From positions 1-64,000 of the forward strand of contig CANQOC010000012.1 in the NCBI GenBank assembly GCA_947625375.1: a stretch of 64,000 nt of DNA, read 5' to 3'. The notes below the pieces were generated by a model. The model saw only the letters and a list, made by a program, of their open reading frames with translations, was not told the DNA's origin and did no database searches. The number at the start of each line of letters is the position of its first letter. Positions within the stretch are counted from its first letter, which is position 1. Below, piece by piece: positions 62,446 to 64,000 of this stretch. The DNA is from an uncultured Clostridia bacterium. GTDB lineage: Bacteria > Bacillota > Clostridia > Oscillospirales > Ruminococcaceae. The position numbers and the translations under genes were made by a program.

Positions 62446-63223
62446 TTTCATCACCTGCCGTTGTATTTTTGAAAGCTTTCACCCATATAGTGCCGCAAAA
62501 CGAGGAACGGTTAGAAGAAATTTGAGATTTTTTGCACCTCGCCAAAATCACGCACATAAAACTAAAGTTTTCGGTCAAGCCTTTTGCAAAAGGCTTGCAG
62601 GGGTCTTGGGGACAGAGTCCCCGAGCCGCGACCGCAGTCGCGGAATCCCTTACGAAGTGCGCTCCGCAAGGGGTGAATTGCAAAAACAATCCTGTGAATT
62701 GTCGATTACGACGAAATGAGGGCAAAGGCGAAGCCTTTGCTTAGGCGTCGCTGACGAAAGTACGAAACTGCAGTCATTTGGGCGACGCCTTGACGCCACT
62801 GCAAGGGAGGGCGTCCCCTTATGATTCCGCCGTGCGACAGCATGGCGGCACCTTTTGCACCAAAGAAAAACTCCCACAAGTGGGAGTTCGCGTAAAAAGG
62901 GGTCCCCGAAAATGCGTAAGCATTTTTGGGGAAAAGGAGCGGCCGCATACGAAGCGTTAAAACTATCTTTTCGCCTTCCCTCGCGATACCGAACCGCTTC
63001 GGTCGGCTCAAAGAGTTTTAATCGCATCGTTCGCAAGCGAAGCCGTGATTTGCCAAAAGTTTATAAAGCAAATCGCGGCGAGCCAAAAGGACGCGAAAAA
63101 AAGGGGTCCCCGCAAACGCTTGCGTTTGTGGGGAAAAGCCGGAGCGACGGAGTGAATGAGCGATGGCATTGAGTGCGCAAGCATGAAAATGCCGTCGCGA
63201 ACGATACGGAGTCCGCGACGGCG
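62446..63223. repeat. Palindrome-rich non-coding stretch before tRNA-Leu
   Basis: About 780 bp with no credible gene. It contains many hairpins: AAGCCTTTTGCAAAAGGCTT (near 62576), GGGGACAGAGTCCCC (near 62609), GACCGCAGTC (near 62630), CTCCCACAAGTGGGAG (near 62872) and two GGGGTCCCCG...-type stems with GTGGGG ends (near 62900 and 63100). This type of GC-palindrome string is typical of Oscillospirales intergenic DNA. Several short frames run through it and are not credible. Confidence 0.7.
63187..63222 (-). terminator. Terminator of tRNA-Leu
   Basis: GCCGTCGCG (63191-63199) pairs with CGCGACGGC (63214-63222), followed on the minus strand by TTTTC. It lies one base beyond the tRNA 3' CCA. Confidence 0.85.
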
Positions 63224-63309
63224 TGGTGCCGCTGACCGGACTCGAACCGGTACGCTTTAAGGGCGGGGGATTTTAAGTCCCATGTGTCTGCCAATTTCAC
63301 CACAGCGGC
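63224..63309 (-). tRNA. tRNA-Leu (anticodon UAA), with encoded CCA
   Basis: On the minus strand the acceptor arms GCCGCTG and CAGCGGC pair, with CCA encoded (63224-63226). The anticodon loop is CTTAAAA with anticodon TAA, the T-arm has GGTTCGAGTCC, and a long variable arm marks a type II tRNA. It should read UUA (and UUG by wobble) codons. Confidence 0.97.
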
Positions 63310-63410
63310 ATGTCAAATATAATAGCACTTTCGCGGCGAAATGTCAACCCGCGCATAGAATTTTCTTTTCGGCGCATAATATTCCAAAACACCGAAAAGG
63401 AGTAAAAAAG

Positions 63411-63584
63411 ATGTCCCGCAAAGAAAAATTGAAGATATATAAGCCGCACGGCAAGGTCGTCCCGCTTTTCGAGACGAACACAATCACCGACAACGTCACA
63501 AACCCGAAAAACGAGCGCGTCTATAACCGCTCGGTCGAAAACGTCGTCCTCGCGAAAGAAGAGGTCGACGCCAATAAGAAGTGA
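63411..63584 (+). CDS. Small hypothetical protein (57 aa)
   Basis: ATG at 63411 follows AAAAGGAGTAAAA. The product is basic and polar (KYKPHGKVVPLFETN, ENVVLAKEEVDANKK) with no recognised domain or signal peptide. The downstream lipoprotein starts 15 bp later, so they may be co-transcribed. The frame is open upstream through the tRNA, but those codons are not credible. Confidence 0.55.
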   Translation: MSRKEKLKIYKPHGKVVPLFETNTITDNVTNPKNERVYNRSVENVVLAKEEVDANKK

Positions 63585-63599
63585 TTTAAGGGGAAGAAT

Positions 63600-64000
63600 A
63601 TGTATAAACTGTTGATTATTGTTATGACCGCCGCCGTCGCGCTTCTCCTCGTCTCCTGCGGTTCTGCGCGGGGCGACTATCCGCCCGAAGGCTTTACCTC
63701 GCAAAGCGCCGTCAGTCCCGACGTTTCCGCACAAAGCTCCCTCACTGCCGACTACGTCATCCCGAAGACCCGCGCGTCCGAAAAGTCCGTCACTTCGGAC
63801 TCCGCCGCGCCGACCGCCCCCGAAAGCCGCGCGACAACAACCCCGACCGCGTCGACCGCCCCGGACACCACGACCCTCCCGACCTATTCGACCCCGTCTG
63901 CAACTACGTCCGAGCCGCTGACCGAGCCGACCGAGCCATCGCCGACCGAATCATCTCCTGCCGAGTCATCTCTTCCGGAAATGACGCCGACCGAACCCGC
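63600..64000 (+). CDS. Lipoprotein with Thr/Pro/Ser-rich linker (3' end beyond window)
   Basis: ATG at 63600 follows AAGGGGAAG. A lipoprotein signal peptide (about 1-19, LLIIVMTAAVALLLVSCGS with Cys near 20) is followed by a polar region and a long linker rich in Thr, Pro, Ser and Glu (TTTPTAS, EPTEPSPTES, MTPTEP), typical of exported Clostridia proteins with a globular domain further on. The domain is outside the window, so no function is assigned. Confidence 0.75.
   Translation, partial: MYKLLIIVMTAAVALLLVSCGSARGDYPPEGFTSQSAVSPDVSAQSSLTADYVIPKTRASEKSVTSDSAAPTAPESRATTTPTASTAPDTTTLPTYSTPSATTSEPLTEPTEPSPTESSPAESSLPEMTPTEP

Overview
The window looks like the chromosome of a Gram-positive anaerobe of the class Clostridia, probably an Oscillospirales/Ruminococcaceae-type gut bacterium. 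Supporting signs are Rnf-type membrane subunits, CIRCE (HrcA) operators, a PyrR/uracil permease pair, a sortase-type NPKTG tail, TSCPD and ComEB-like proteins, strong AGGAGG ribosome sites and the absence of outer-membrane functions. This is inference from gene content; no marker rRNA is present. The core chromosome is visibly GC-rich, while about 1.4-8.6 kb is AT-richer.

Region 1 (1 to about 8.6 kb) is the right-hand part of an integrated mobilizable element. It holds a secreted PPC-domain protein tail, a secreted metallo-beta-lactamase-fold protein, a MobP/VirD2-type relaxase with MobC and an oriT-like palindrome, an IS110-family transposase, two tiny ORFs, a sigma-like regulator and a large serine recombinase at the right end. 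Just past the recombinase the reading frame of a broken XRE regulator/membrane protein resumes at about 8592, so the element appears to have landed in that gene; the 5' half lies outside the window.

Region 2 (9-34.3 kb) is housekeeping: nifU-iscS-rnhA; a CotH-like lipoprotein; an RluA pseudouridine synthase; a TSCPD protein; uvrB-uvrA-histidine phosphatase; rsmE; an operon of peptidase-dCMP deaminase-tsaE-tsaB-DUF402-rpiB; a partial Rnf set (rnfD, rnfE, rnfA without B, C, G) followed by a membrane-anchored glycosidase-like protein; and rpe.

Region 3 (34.6-52.7 kb) has a parE-parC pair with an unusual drug-pocket residue, hflX, an ArgC-like protein without its catalytic cysteine, an ECF sigma/anti-sigma pair, htpG (with CIRCE), galE, a tiny sortase-type protein, fhs and an hsp20 gene with CIRCE.

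Region 4 (52.7-64 kb) has a 1572-residue secreted cysteine-repeat protein whose promoter carries an eight-G tract in its 17-bp spacer, a TetR regulator pair, pyrR-uraA, a 497-residue sigma-like protein, a palindrome-rich stretch, tRNA-Leu(UAA) and the start of a lipoprotein.

The most unusual layer lies between genes. Four intergenic clusters (11.2-12.7, 21.7-23.2, 39.0-40.2 and 48.4-49.9 kb) are built from the same palindromic modules. One module is a roughly 105-base multi-hairpin element whose central arm has a different sequence in each of four copies yet always self-pairs. A second family, degenerate 7-nt purine arrays (AGAAGNC-like) and their pyrimidine complements, follows many stop codons and even sits between parE and parC.
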